Shown here in pieces: positions 26,841 through 36,093 of a DNA stretch of 64,000 nt. The stretch lies in NCBI RefSeq assembly GCF_009360615.1, contig NZ_SPEY01000023.1, positions 224,007-288,006 of the forward strand. Reading direction: 5' to 3'. This DNA is from Comamonas sp. (lineage in GTDB: Bacteria > Pseudomonadota > Gammaproteobacteria > Burkholderiales > Burkholderiaceae_C). Position 1 is the first letter of the stretch; each line of letters opens with the position of its first letter. Position numbers and translations under genes: made by a program. The notes below the pieces were generated by a model. The model was given only the letters and a program-made list of their open reading frames with translations. It made no database searches and was not told where the DNA came from.

Positions 26841-27762
26841 TTACGGCAAGGTGCACACCGCGTTCTGGTCAAGCTCAAGTATTGGCGAGCTGAGCGAGGA
26901 CGCCAGGATGCTGGCTCTTTACCTGTTGACCTGCCCCCACGGAACCATTGCTGGTGTATTTCGCATCCCTGATGGATATGCCTGCGAGGACTTGAAGTGG
27001 AGTTCCGAAAGGGTTGCGGAAGGGTTTGCGGAACTGTTTCGAAAGGGTTTCGCTAACCGTTGCGAAACCACGAAATGGGTATGGGTGGTCAAGCATTTCG
27101 ACTGGAACCCTTTGGAGAACCCAAATCAGCGCAAGTCTGCCGTGAAGGTCACTTTGCAGATTCCTGCTGGGTGCGCGTGGAAGCTAGATTTCATGCGGGG
27201 TTGCGGCGAGATCATGGGTTTGTCACCGGAGGAAATTGCAAACCATTGCGGAACCGTTTCGAAAGGGTTCCTTAACCAGGAACAGGAACAGGAACAGGAA
27301 TTAAATAAAGAACCTAACGGTTCTGTCGGCAGCGCCGACGAAGCAAGACCGAAGAACGAATCTTTGGACGAGCAGCTGCCTGCTGGTGACCAAGCGGAAG
27401 AGGGCGATGACCCGAAACTGCCAGCCTGCCCGGTTGAGGCCATCGTGGAGCTGTACCACCAGCAACTGCCCGAGCTGCCCCGTGTCCGCCTGCTGAGCGA
27501 CAAGCGCCGCAAGTCGATCCGCAAGATCTGGCGCTGGGTCCTGACCAGCAAAAAAACCGACAACACACCCCGGGCGGCCAGCGCTGACGAGGCCCAGGCC
27601 TGGCTGCGAAGCTACTTCGGCCGGGCCCGGAAAAACGATTTCCTGATGGGCCGTGGCCACCGCAGCGGTGAGCATGCCGGCTGGCAGTGCGATCTCGACT
27701 TCCTGCTGACCGACCGTGGCATGCAGCACGTGATCGAGAAGACCAAAGGCGGTGCCGCATGA
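26833..27762 (+). CDS. Replication initiator (lambda O-like)
   Basis: A 309-residue protein with a winged-helix-like N-terminal half (DYGKVHTAFWSSSSIGELSED, then HGTIAGVFRIPDGYACEDL), a flexible middle with an EQEQEQE run, and a C-terminal domain. The ATG at 26833 follows GGGAGG. It precedes and overlaps the DnaB gene, the usual O-P/DnaB arrangement, and the gene itself holds short repeats that may be the origin. Confidence 0.8.
   Translation: MRDYGKVHTAFWSSSSIGELSEDARMLALYLLTCPHGTIAGVFRIPDGYACEDLKWSSERVAEGFAELFRKGFANRCETTKWVWVVKHFDWNPLENPNQRKSAVKVTLQIPAGCAWKLDFMRGCGEIMGLSPEEIANHCGTVSKGFLNQEQEQEQELNKEPNGSVGSADEARPKNESLDEQLPAGDQAEEGDDPKLPACPVEAIVELYHQQLPELPRVRLLSDKRRKSIRKIWRWVLTSKKTDNTPRAASADEAQAWLRSYFGRARKNDFLMGRGHRSGEHAGWQCDLDFLLTDRGMQHVIEKTKGGAA
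27007..27052 (+). repeat. GAAAGGGTT repeats, candidate origin iterons
   Basis: GAAAGGGTTGCG, GAAGGGTTTGCG and GAAAGGGTTTCG start near 27007, 27018 and 27041, about one or two helical turns apart; a further GAAAGGGTTCC is at 27261. They lie inside the replication initiator gene, where lambda keeps its origin. Confidence 0.4.
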
Positions 27763-29159
27763 ACGACATGACCATGCCGCCACTGGATGACGATTTCGAG
27801 ACGCCGGCAAAGTTGGTGCCGCTGGCAAGCTATGAATCTGAGAGCGCTCTGCTAGGGTCGCTGCTGTTCGATGCTCGCCAGTTCGATGTGATTTCGGAAG
27901 CCGTGCAGGCCAAGGATTTCGCGGACGAGACCAATGCTGCGATCTTCACGGCCGTCAGCGCGATGGCTCATGCCGCGAAACCCATCGACGTGGTGACGGT
28001 GCACGAGCACATGCAGGGCCGGGTGGCGATTCAGACGCTGGCCGAGCTGTGCAACGCCGGAACGCTGTCTGAGTCGGCGGTCCGCCGCTATGCCGAGATC
28101 ATCCGCGAACGTGCCCTGAGCCGCCAGCTGGTGACCGTGGTGAACCAGGCCCGCGAGCTCGCTGCAGACCACGCCATCCCGATCGCCGAGCGCGTCGACA
28201 AGGTGTCTGCCCAGCTGGCCGGCCTGGCCGTTGATGCGCCCGGGGACGAGTGGGTCAGCGCCGACGCCGGCATGGATGAATTCATGGCGGATCTGGATGA
28301 GCGCTGCTCCGGCAAAGGCGATCCTTTCCTGCCTACCGGCCTGCATGCGCTGGACCTGCAGCTGGATGGCGGCTTTCGCCCCGGGGAACTGGTCATCATC
28401 GGCGCTCGGCCGTCGATGGGCAAAACAGCTCTGGCCATGACCATCGGCATGCACGCCGCCAAATTGCGGCAGACGGTCGCGATGTTCTCGCTGGAGATGC
28501 AGCGTGGCGACCTGTGGCAGCGCCAAGTGGCCATGGAGTCCGATGTCTCGCTGAGCAAGATCCGCCAGCCGCACAAGCGCATGAGCCATGTCGACCATGA
28601 CGCAGTGTGCGAGGCCAGCATGCGCATCAAGTCGCTGCCGTTCTACGTGACCGATCGCACCGGGCTGAACATCAACACGCTGCGCACCAAGACCCGGGCT
28701 CTCAAGCGCCGCTTCGGTCTGCGCCTGCTGATCGTGGACTACCTGGGACTGATGCACGGCACCAACCCCAAGGACAACCGAACCACGCAGCTCGGTGAGG
28801 TAACGCGCAGCCTCAAGGAGTTGGCCAAGGAGTTGGGCATCACCGTGCTGCTGCTGGCCCAGCTCAACCGCGAGGTTGAAAAGCGCGTGGATCAGATGCC
28901 GATCATGTCCGACCTTCGCGATTGCGGCGAGATCGAGCAAGACGCGGACATCGTGCTGTTCCCCCACCGCCCGATCCACCTCAAACCCAGCCTGGGCCCT
29001 GAGTGGCAGAGCTACGCAGTGCTGCGCGTGGCCAAGCAGCGTGCCGGCGCGACCGGGGATCTGAACCTGCGCTACATCGGCCCCAACGTCCGTTTCAGCA
29101 ACTGGAACGGGGAGAAGCCCGGCACTGGCCCCAACCGTCAAGACGACGACTTTGAATAA
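27759..29159 (+). CDS. dnaB-like: DnaB-type replicative helicase
   Basis: A 466-residue helicase. The N-terminal DnaB domain (SESALLGSLLFDARQFDVISE) is followed by the RecA-like motor with Walker A GARPSMGKTA, Walker B LLIVDYLGLM and the arginine-finger region near GEIEQDADIVLF. ATGA overlap with the initiator gene. Drives the phage replication fork. Confidence 0.95.
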   Translation: MNDMTMPPLDDDFETPAKLVPLASYESESALLGSLLFDARQFDVISEAVQAKDFADETNAAIFTAVSAMAHAAKPIDVVTVHEHMQGRVAIQTLAELCNAGTLSESAVRRYAEIIRERALSRQLVTVVNQARELAADHAIPIAERVDKVSAQLAGLAVDAPGDEWVSADAGMDEFMADLDERCSGKGDPFLPTGLHALDLQLDGGFRPGELVIIGARPSMGKTALAMTIGMHAAKLRQTVAMFSLEMQRGDLWQRQVAMESDVSLSKIRQPHKRMSHVDHDAVCEASMRIKSLPFYVTDRTGLNINTLRTKTRALKRRFGLRLLIVDYLGLMHGTNPKDNRTTQLGEVTRSLKELAKELGITVLLLAQLNREVEKRVDQMPIMSDLRDCGEIEQDADIVLFPHRPIHLKPSLGPEWQSYAVLRVAKQRAGATGDLNLRYIGPNVRFSNWNGEKPGTGPNRQDDDFE

Positions 29160-29177
29160 AAACAGGAGCACCAATCC

Positions 29178-29648
29178 ATGATCACGCTTACTCTCCCGTA
29201 CCCCATCAGCGCAAATCGTTATTGGCAGACCCGAGTCATCAAGGTGGGCGCGCAGTCCCGGGCCATGACCTACGTCAGCTCCGAAGCCAAGGCATTTAAG
29301 GAGCAGGTGGGCTGGCTGGCCAAGGCCGCAGGCATCCTGAATCCCATCCTCGGCCGCGTGGCGATCTCGTACACGCTGCACCCTCACTGCCCGCAAGACG
29401 CGCAGCGCCGCATGAAGCGCGACCCTTACACCTGGGATGACACGGTGCAGTGCATCGACTTGGACAACGCCCAGAAGGTGCTGCTGGATGCACTCAAAGG
29501 CGTGGCGATCGAGGACGACAAATGGGTGCGCCGCATCACTGCAGAGCGTGGCATGCCCGTGGATGGCGGCAAGTTGGTGGTGACTATCACCCCAATCAAG
29601 GCGGCACCAGAGCAGGAGCAGGGCGACTTGCTGGGAGGCCTCGCATGA
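29178..29648 (+). CDS. rusA: RusA-family Holliday junction resolvase
   Basis: A 156-residue endonuclease. The hallmark (CIDLDNAQKVLLDALKGVAI ... EDDKWV) supplies the catalytic Asp residues. It has a good ribosome site (AGGAGCACC). Resolves recombination intermediates late in replication. Confidence 0.93.
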   Translation: MITLTLPYPISANRYWQTRVIKVGAQSRAMTYVSSEAKAFKEQVGWLAKAAGILNPILGRVAISYTLHPHCPQDAQRRMKRDPYTWDDTVQCIDLDNAQKVLLDALKGVAIEDDKWVRRITAERGMPVDGGKLVVTITPIKAAPEQEQGDLLGGLA

Positions 29649-29758
29649 CCTCGCTGGCTTGGATGTTGATTTTTCTCGCCTTCGTCGTAGGCCTGCTGGT
29701 GGGCGTCGCCCTTGGCATGGCTGGTGCGTCCATGGGCATGGAGGGAGATGGACCATGA
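29645..29758 (+). CDS. 37-residue membrane peptide
   Basis: One strong hydrophobic helix with small-residue spacing (about residues 5-30), ending MEGDGP. ATGA overlaps on both sides. Position between rusA and a DUF1367 gene; role unknown. Confidence 0.6.
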   Translation: MTSLAWMLIFLAFVVGLLVGVALGMAGASMGMEGDGP

Positions 29759-30228
29759 GCCGCCTCGTCATTACCAAGGGCCAGGACGGCAAGCTCTGCG
29801 GGCTGGACGCTGCCGGCCAGAGGGCTTATGCCAAATGGCGCCGCACTGTCACCGAACTGGCCCCAGGGCAGACCTTGGGTTTCTCCTTCTGGCTGCCAAG
29901 GTGCCCGGAGCACCACGCCTTCTTCTTCCTGAAACTGAATCGCCTGCTCGAGCGCACCGAGGCATTTGACGATGCCACCAAGCTGCGCCACTGGCTGCTG
30001 ATCGGCGCCGGCCACTGCGATTTCGTGCCCGGCAGCGATGGCAAGCCCAACGCGATTCCCAAAAGCATGGACTTCGAGTCCATGGACGAGGCGGACTTTT
30101 GCGAGCTGCAGCGCTCCATCGACGCCTTCCTCTGGACTTTGCACGCCCAGGCCATCTTGTGGCCAGCACTCGACGCAAACCGGCGTTGGGGCTGCATGGA
30201 GTCTTTCATGGAGGGCTTCCAGCGTTGA
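29755..30228 (+). CDS. DUF1367 family phage protein
   Basis: A 157-residue protein with the DUF1367 pattern (LKLNRLLERTEAF, LRHWLLIGAGHCDFVPG, IPKSMDFESMDEADF). Such genes lie among nin-region recombination genes in lambdoid phages. Activity unknown. Confidence 0.85.
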   Translation: MSRLVITKGQDGKLCGLDAAGQRAYAKWRRTVTELAPGQTLGFSFWLPRCPEHHAFFFLKLNRLLERTEAFDDATKLRHWLLIGAGHCDFVPGSDGKPNAIPKSMDFESMDEADFCELQRSIDAFLWTLHAQAILWPALDANRRWGCMESFMEGFQR

Positions 30229-30273
30229 GCCTTCCCATCACGCATTGCTTTCACCACCGCAGAGGGGGTACCC

Positions 30274-30678
30274 ATGGGACGAGATGACCTGCAGTTTGAT
30301 CTTTTCGACAGCAGCTCAGCCCTGGAGGAGATGCGCGCGGACGTGGCGGAGTCGGAGCTGGATCCGCCCATCGTCCATAGCATCGTCCGGGCAGAGGATT
30401 GCTCCGCTCCGCTGTTCAACGGCCCGACCTCTGTGTTTGACCTGGCCGCCATGCCGCTGCAAATGCGCGTTGCGCTCAGCGCTCCGGAAAAGTCCAAGAA
30501 CGTGAAGGTCGTGACACGTGAGGAGGGCATCGTTCGCTGCCAGGTCGTTCGGTTTGCGGAGTCGGATGAGGGACAGGAAAAGGAACGCTTGCGCCGTGCT
30601 CGGCAGATCGTGCCACGGGCTCGCAGGCAGACATTCAGGATGAAGAACAGCAGGATATGGGACGACAAGCAGACATGA
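30274..30678 (+). CDS. Phage protein of unknown function
   Basis: A 134-residue protein: acidic first half, strongly basic last 40 residues (KERLRRARQIVPRARRQTFRMK). The position before the late genes fits a Q-like late regulator, but I see no family match. Overlaps the next gene by 4 bp. Confidence 0.65.
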   Translation: MGRDDLQFDLFDSSSALEEMRADVAESELDPPIVHSIVRAEDCSAPLFNGPTSVFDLAAMPLQMRVALSAPEKSKNVKVVTREEGIVRCQVVRFAESDEGQEKERLRRARQIVPRARRQTFRMKNSRIWDDKQT

Positions 30679-31310
30679 AGCCCCGCCGACCTATGCCGCC
30701 CCAGGGGCTGGGCAATCTCTCCGGGCAGGCCCCCTACACCACCATCGTGCCCGCAGAAGGGCTGGGCCTGTGGGTTCAGGAAACCTTCATTCGGGAGGGC
30801 TCGGCCCTTTTCAACCCAGAGCATCAGCATCTGGCCGAGGCCGATCTGGAGTTCCTGTGGGCCAGCAATGCCTTTGTGAAGCAGGGGCGCACGGTCCTGG
30901 GCCAGGCCGAAGAGGTCATGTTCAGAGCCGGCGGCTGGCAGAAGGAGCGCCAAGAGCAGCAGATGCTGGAGTGGTTTGGCCACATCCCCAAGTTCCTGAT
31001 CACGCTGGCGGCCGACTACTGTGCCCAGGCCAGCGATGCAGACTTCTGCGCCCTTGTGGAGCACGAGCTTTATCACGTGGGCCAGAAGAAAGACGATTTT
31101 GGCGCGCCGGCATTCACCCGGGACGGTCTGCCCAAGCTGGGAATCCGTGGGCACGACGTGGAAGAGTTCCTCGGCGTGGTGAAGCGCTACGGGGTGGGAG
31201 ACCCTGGAGGTGCTCTCGCGCAGCTGGCCGGCCTGGCGCGCGGCACACCAGAAGTCAGCCGGTCAGCGATTGCTGGCGCGTGCGGAACCTGCCTGCTGAA
31301 GGCGGCTTAG
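30675..31310 (+). CDS. Phage putative metallopeptidase
   Basis: A 211-residue protein with the zinc motif HELYH in VEHELYHVG, as in the phage metallopeptidase family found near terminase genes. The ATG overlaps the stop of the gene before it. Substrate unknown. Confidence 0.8.
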   Translation: MKPRRPMPPQGLGNLSGQAPYTTIVPAEGLGLWVQETFIREGSALFNPEHQHLAEADLEFLWASNAFVKQGRTVLGQAEEVMFRAGGWQKERQEQQMLEWFGHIPKFLITLAADYCAQASDADFCALVEHELYHVGQKKDDFGAPAFTRDGLPKLGIRGHDVEEFLGVVKRYGVGDPGGALAQLAGLARGTPEVSRSAIAGACGTCLLKAA

Positions 31311-31330
31311 AAAGACTGGCGGCATACAAA

Positions 31331-31816
31331 ATGGCAGTTCTCAAAGACCCCGTAAAACTATCCATCGTGCAGGCGCTGGCTTGCTTTGACACCCCCACGC
31401 AGGTGGCCGACCACGTAAAGCAAGAGTTCGGCCTCGTGATCACGCGCCAGCAGGTGGCGATGTACGACCCCACCAAGGCCTCTGGCCACAACCTGAGCAA
31501 GAAGCTGCGCGAGATCTTCACCGCCACGCGCGCGAAGTTCCTCGATGACATTTCGACCATCCCCATTGCCCAGCAGGCCTATCGGCTGCGGGTGCTGCAG
31601 CGAAACCTCGAGCGGGCGGACAGCCGAGGCAATGCGGCCATGGTCTCCACTCTGCTGGAGCAGGCAGCAAAAGAGCTGGGTGGAGCGTTCACTAACAAGC
31701 GCGAGCTGACGGGCAAGGACGGGCAGCCGCTGGCCGTCAACAGCACCAATGTCACCACCACGGTCACCCCAGAAGAATTGAAGGAGGTCGTGCAGAGTGT
31801 CCAGGCCAAGTTTTAG
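31331..31816 (+). CDS. DUF2280-type protein, probable small terminase subunit
   Basis: A 161-residue protein starting MAVLKDPVKLSIVQALACFD, an HTH-like N-terminus followed by long helices. It resembles DUF2280 proteins, which lie directly before the large terminase gene in many phages. It overlaps that gene by 20 bp. It likely recognises the packaging site. Confidence 0.75.
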   Translation: MAVLKDPVKLSIVQALACFDTPTQVADHVKQEFGLVITRQQVAMYDPTKASGHNLSKKLREIFTATRAKFLDDISTIPIAQQAYRLRVLQRNLERADSRGNAAMVSTLLEQAAKELGGAFTNKRELTGKDGQPLAVNSTNVTTTVTPEELKEVVQSVQAKF

Positions 31817-33218
31817 CCCCGCAGAGCGTCTGGCCGCCGTGGGCTGGGCACGCGAAGACCTGTTCTCGTTCTCACGCTGGATGTTCCTTCAGCGCAAAGG
31901 CTTCCTCTGGCGCCGGGCCCAGCACCACGCGATGATCTGCAATGCGCTGATGCGGGTGTTCAATGGTGAGTGCAAGCGGTTGATCATCAACATGCCGCCC
32001 CGGTACTCAAAGACAGAGCTGGCCGTGGTGAACTTCATCGCCTGGGCCTTCGGCAAGGTGCCCGATGCCGAGTTCATCCATTGCAGCTACAGCACGCCGC
32101 TGGCCGTCAACAACAGCACCCAGGTGCGCAACTTGGTTCAGCACGAGGCCTTCACCGAGATCTTCCCCGAGCTGAGCCTGGCCACGGATGCCGGCTCGCA
32201 CTGGAAAACCACCGCCGGCGGCGTCATGTACGCCACGGGTACGGGCGGCACTATCACCGGCTTCGGCGCGGGTAAGCACCGCGAGGGGTTCGGCGGGGCC
32301 ATCATCATCGATGACCCACACAAGGCGGATGAGGCCAAGTCGGACACCATCCGCAAGGGCGTAATCGACTGGTTTCAGAACACGTTGGAGAGCCGCAAGA
32401 ACAGCCCGGACACTCCCATCATCGTGATCATGCAGCGCCTGCACGAGGATGACCTGGCCGGCTGGCTGCTGGGCGATCGTGGCAAGGATGGCAATGGGCC
32501 GCCGGTTGCGGGCGGCAATGGTGAGGTGTGGGAGCAACTGCGCCTGTCGGCGTGGGTCGGCAAAGACGAGGAGCCGCTCTGGCCCGAGAAACACAGTGCC
32601 GACGAGCTGCGGCGGATGGAGAAGGCCAATCCCTATGTGTTCGCCGGCCAGTACCGGCAACTGCCGGCGCCGCCGTCCGGAGGCGTGATCAAACCTGACC
32701 TGATGCCCATCGTGGAGGCCATCCCAGCGGGCGTGGTGGAGTGGTGCAGGGGCTGGGACTTGGGCGCATCGGGGAATGGTGACTACACCGCCGGCGGCAA
32801 GGTGGGACGGCTGGCCGATGGCCGCTACATCATTGCCGACATGAAACGGGAGCAGTTTGAGACCAACCTGCGGGACCAGCTCATCAAGAACACAGCGGTT
32901 TCCGATGGCCGCCTGCTCAAGCAGAGCCTGCCGCAGGACCCGGGCCAGGCCGGTAAGTCCCAGGTGCTGGCCTTCGCCAAACTGCTGGCCGGCCACAACG
33001 TGCACTTCAGCCCAGAGTCGGGCGACAAGGTGACTCGGGCAACGCCGCTGGCCAGTCAGATCAATGCTGGCAACGTGCTGTTGCTCAAGGGCGCCTGGAA
33101 CACTCCGTTCATTGATGAGTGCCGCTTGTTCCCGTTCGGCAAATATGATGACCAGGTCGACGGGGCTGCAAGAGGGTTCAATGGGTTGTTGCAGCCGACT
33201 GTTGGGATATTTACTTGA
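31797..33218 (+). CDS. terL: Large terminase subunit
   Basis: A 473-residue DNA-packaging motor. ATPase Walker A is in PPRYSKTEL, Walker B in GGAIIIDDPHKADEA; the C-terminal half should be the nuclease, with Asp in WDLGASGNGDYTAG and GKYDDQVDG. GTG start. Cuts and pumps concatemeric DNA with the portal. Confidence 0.95.
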   Translation: MSRPSFSPAERLAAVGWAREDLFSFSRWMFLQRKGFLWRRAQHHAMICNALMRVFNGECKRLIINMPPRYSKTELAVVNFIAWAFGKVPDAEFIHCSYSTPLAVNNSTQVRNLVQHEAFTEIFPELSLATDAGSHWKTTAGGVMYATGTGGTITGFGAGKHREGFGGAIIIDDPHKADEAKSDTIRKGVIDWFQNTLESRKNSPDTPIIVIMQRLHEDDLAGWLLGDRGKDGNGPPVAGGNGEVWEQLRLSAWVGKDEEPLWPEKHSADELRRMEKANPYVFAGQYRQLPAPPSGGVIKPDLMPIVEAIPAGVVEWCRGWDLGASGNGDYTAGGKVGRLADGRYIIADMKREQFETNLRDQLIKNTAVSDGRLLKQSLPQDPGQAGKSQVLAFAKLLAGHNVHFSPESGDKVTRATPLASQINAGNVLLLKGAWNTPFIDECRLFPFGKYDDQVDGAARGFNGLLQPTVGIFT

Positions 33219-33224
33219 GGCTGT

Positions 33225-33791
33225 ATGCAGAAGTTGCTTGACTGGGTTGCTAGTAAAACGGTGTGGATTTTGTTGATTCCAGCGGTGATTGTTTTTGGGT
33301 TCACGGTGGCCGTGCCGATCTATTTTTCATTTCAGACTGGGGACTGGAAATTAGGCTACGACATAAACGGCGCTATTGGCGACTTCTTTGGCGGGATAAT
33401 GAATCCTGTAATCGCATTTCTTGCCTTGTTGTGGCTCAAGAGAGGGGTTGAGCTTCAGCAAACTGAGCTGGGAGAAACGAGGCAGGCACTAACTGACTCC
33501 AATAAAAATAGAGAGATATCTATCCGGATAGAGGTTTTAAAAGGGAAAAAAGAGATCGTCATGGCCGAAATGGAGATGATTCGAGATGATATTAATTTCC
33601 TCTCAACGCAGCGAGATCCGAATCATCAACGAACTGTCCAAGGTTACTGCGATCTACTGGGTGAAAATATTTCATTCGACATATGGAAGAGGAGTTTGGA
33701 CGCGCGAAGAACTTCTGCAAGAGACAAGTTTCAACAGCTTGCTGAACTGCAAGATGGCATTGAAGCGCTGGCGGCTAAGCTGAGAAATTGA
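33225..33791 (+). CDS. Membrane protein moron with an Abi-like motif
   Basis: A 188-residue protein between terminase and portal, clearly lower in GC than its neighbours. TM1 is at about 12-35 and TM2 at about 55-72, followed by a coiled coil. The motif GDFFGGIMNP then LxxxxxxxLQQTEL resembles the N-terminal signature (GD.GG..NP...Q..EL) of putative phage abortive-infection proteins. It interrupts an otherwise conserved terL-portal pair, so it is likely cargo. The function is inferred only. Confidence 0.75.
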   Translation: MQKLLDWVASKTVWILLIPAVIVFGFTVAVPIYFSFQTGDWKLGYDINGAIGDFFGGIMNPVIAFLALLWLKRGVELQQTELGETRQALTDSNKNREISIRIEVLKGKKEIVMAEMEMIRDDINFLSTQRDPNHQRTVQGYCDLLGENISFDIWKRSLDARRTSARDKFQQLAELQDGIEALAAKLRN

Positions 33792-33793
33792 CC

Positions 33794-33805
33794 TTCCTAG
33801 CATGG
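33794..33805 (+). repeat. CCTAGCATGG element, copy 1
   Basis: TTCCTAGCATGG lies between the moron and the portal gene. The same 10-mer recurs at 36446, 40244 and 56114. Confidence 0.7.
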
Positions 33806-33809
33806 TCTC

Positions 33810-35189
33810 ATGCCCGAGATCATCACCAACACCCTTGAAGTTTCCCGCGCTCGGCGTGAGTTCCTCGGCTCCCTGGGCCTTGATGCCAAGCGGGCCACGG
33901 CCTGGATTCAGTACGGCTACAGCGAGCACGTAAGCTTTGAGATGCTCTATGCCGCCTATGAGCGTGGCGGCGCTGGCCATGGTGCTGTGCACCGGCTGCT
34001 GGATGTGTGCTGGCTCAAGTTGCCACGCATCAAGCTGCCTAACAGTGACAAGAAAAGCCCATGGGAGTTGAAGACGGGCAAGTTGCTGCGCTCCATCCGG
34101 GCATGGAGCAAGCTCAAGGACCTGGACCGGCGCAATCTGGTGGGCCGTTATGCGGCAGTGATCTACCGCGTGGCCGACAGCAAGACGCTCGACCAACCTC
34201 TGGAGCGTGCAACCAAGCTGGTCGACCTTATCCCGCTCAGCGAAAACCAGATCAAGGTCACGAAGTGGCACACAGATCAGGACGCTGAGAACTACGGTAC
34301 TCCGGCCATGTTTCAGTACCGGCAAATCAGTCCGCCTGGCACGGAGACAGAGGGCAGGCCCGAGAGATGGGCCGATGTGCACCCCAGCCGCGTGCAGATC
34401 CTGGCCGAGGGTGCGGTGGGGGACTTCTACGACGGCGTGCCACTGCTGCGCGCAGGCTTCAACCGGCTGGTGGACCTGGACAAGATCGCCGGCGGATCGG
34501 GCGAATCCTTCCTGAAGAACAGCGCTCGCACCATCGTGTTCAAGTACGACGCTGGCGGCCAGCCGCAGGCCATGCCGGGACCAGATGGAAAACCCGTCAC
34601 ATCGGTGAAGGATGCCCACGAGGCGCAGGCCAAGGCCTTGAACCAGAATCAGGACGCGTCGATCGTCATGCAGGGCGGCGAGGCCACAACCCTGCAGACT
34701 GCCATCAGCGACCCCACGGGACCCTGGACCACGGCGGCCAATGAGTTTGCCGCCTCGGTGCGGATCCCATTCACTGTGCTGTTTGGCCAGCAGACCGGGC
34801 GCCTGGCCAGCGATGAGGACAAGGCCGACTTCGCCAATCGCTGCTCCAGTCGGCAGGAGTACGAGCTCACGCCCATGCTGGAGGAGTTCATCACACGCAT
34901 GCAGGCGGCCGGCATCATCGAAGCTGGCGATTTCGAGATTCAATGGCCGCCGGTCAATGCGCCGACCGAGAAAGACAAGGTCGATCTGCTTGGCAAGATG
35001 ACGGCCGCCATGCAGCAGGCCTATCAGGCTGGGCTGACCGAGCCGCTTTTTGATGCGAACGAGTTGCGCGCTGTGGTGGACTATGAGCAGCGCATGGATG
35101 ACGGTATGCCGACCGAGGATGATCCAGCTCGCACAGGTGATGTAGATCCCGCAGATGACCCAATCGAAAATGCGCCGGCGAGCTCCTAA
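33810..35189 (+). CDS. Portal protein (DUF1073 type)
   Basis: A 459-residue portal of the DUF1073 kind. Landmarks are AYERGGAGHGAVHRLLDVCW, FYDGVPLLRAGFNRLVDLDKI and PFTVLFGQQTGRLASDEDKADF. It forms the ring through which DNA is packaged. Database entries for this family sometimes carry an Acb1-like name; nothing here suggests a nuclease. Overlaps the next gene by 35 bp. Confidence 0.88.
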   Translation: MPEIITNTLEVSRARREFLGSLGLDAKRATAWIQYGYSEHVSFEMLYAAYERGGAGHGAVHRLLDVCWLKLPRIKLPNSDKKSPWELKTGKLLRSIRAWSKLKDLDRRNLVGRYAAVIYRVADSKTLDQPLERATKLVDLIPLSENQIKVTKWHTDQDAENYGTPAMFQYRQISPPGTETEGRPERWADVHPSRVQILAEGAVGDFYDGVPLLRAGFNRLVDLDKIAGGSGESFLKNSARTIVFKYDAGGQPQAMPGPDGKPVTSVKDAHEAQAKALNQNQDASIVMQGGEATTLQTAISDPTGPWTTAANEFAASVRIPFTVLFGQQTGRLASDEDKADFANRCSSRQEYELTPMLEEFITRMQAAGIIEAGDFEIQWPPVNAPTEKDKVDLLGKMTAAMQQAYQAGLTEPLFDANELRAVVDYEQRMDDGMPTEDDPARTGDVDPADDPIENAPASS

Positions 35190-36087
35190 CCCGGCCATCC
35201 CTGGCACGCCTCGGGACCGCACCGGCTCCACGCTGCTGCTCCGCAAGGCGCATGCGGCAATCAATGAACGCTGGAAGAGGCTCACCACGGATGTGCTGGC
35301 CGCATTCGATCGCATCCCGGTCTACGCTCTCAACGACACGGGCCCACAGGTGGCCTATGGCATCACCCCAGCCATCCTCGACATCGTCCTGCTGGAGATT
35401 GCAGCCGCGCTGGATCGCTGGGTGCAGAACGGCAAGGAGCCCAAGGAGTTGTTCTGGTGGAATCCGTTCGTTGAGCAGTCATCACAGCTCGGCGCGCTGC
35501 AAAGCGTGACCAATCTCACGAACCTCTCTGGGGCTTATGCCGCCTCACGCTCGTTCGATCAGGTGGTCCGCAGTGAGCCTTATCTCACTCGGGTGGCGCT
35601 GGCACGCATGAAAAGCTACGAGCACTGGACCGGCTTGCGCGCCGAGGGACAGAGCCGTCTGGCCGGCATCATTGGCCGAGCCGTGGCCGATGGTCTGAAT
35701 CCGAAGGCTGCCCGGACGCTGATCGTTGATGGCCTGGGCGTGACCAGGTCAAAGGCTGCCCAGTATGCGCAAACCGACATCACCGACACCTTGCGGCAGG
35801 CCCGCTGGGCCGAGTCAGAAGCTGCGCAGGTGCATTACGGGCTAAGGATTGGGATGCTGTGGACCTCGGCGCTGTTGCCGACCACCCGGGTCACGCATGC
35901 GACGCGCAATGGTCGGGTGTACTCCACAGATGAGGTTCGGGCATTCTATGGTCGCGATGGCAACCGGTATAACTGCCACTGCGGGCAGACGGAATGCCTG
36001 CTTGATGCGAGTGGCAAGCCGATCCTGACAGAGCGCCTGCAGAAGACTATGGCGGCTGAGCGTGAGGCTTGGCTTCCAGAGCACTGA
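35155..36087 (+). CDS. Phage minor head protein (SPP1 gp7/Mu F type)
   Basis: A 310-residue head-morphogenesis protein. The C-terminal part has the family core: AQTDITDTLRQARW, TSALLPTTRVTHATRNGRVY and the Cys/His pair YNCHCGQTEC. It is usually bound to the portal and ejected or retained in the head. It may start further downstream than 35155. Confidence 0.85.
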   Translation: MTQSKMRRRAPNPAIPGTPRDRTGSTLLLRKAHAAINERWKRLTTDVLAAFDRIPVYALNDTGPQVAYGITPAILDIVLLEIAAALDRWVQNGKEPKELFWWNPFVEQSSQLGALQSVTNLTNLSGAYAASRSFDQVVRSEPYLTRVALARMKSYEHWTGLRAEGQSRLAGIIGRAVADGLNPKAARTLIVDGLGVTRSKAAQYAQTDITDTLRQARWAESEAAQVHYGLRIGMLWTSALLPTTRVTHATRNGRVYSTDEVRAFYGRDGNRYNCHCGQTECLLDASGKPILTERLQKTMAAEREAWLPEH

Positions 36088-36093
36088 AGGCAA

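Noticed and set aside
27852..29792. A 646-codon open frame antisense to dnaB and rusA
   Set aside because: Shadow frame; the plus-strand genes have clear catalytic motifs and coupled starts.
33810..35189. Reading the portal gene as an anti-CBASS Acb1 nuclease
   Set aside because: Length, position after terminase and motifs are those of a DUF1073 portal; no catalytic HxT pairs stand out.
33672..35315. A 547-codon open frame antisense to the portal gene
   Set aside because: Shadow frame in high-GC DNA; the portal frame is well supported.
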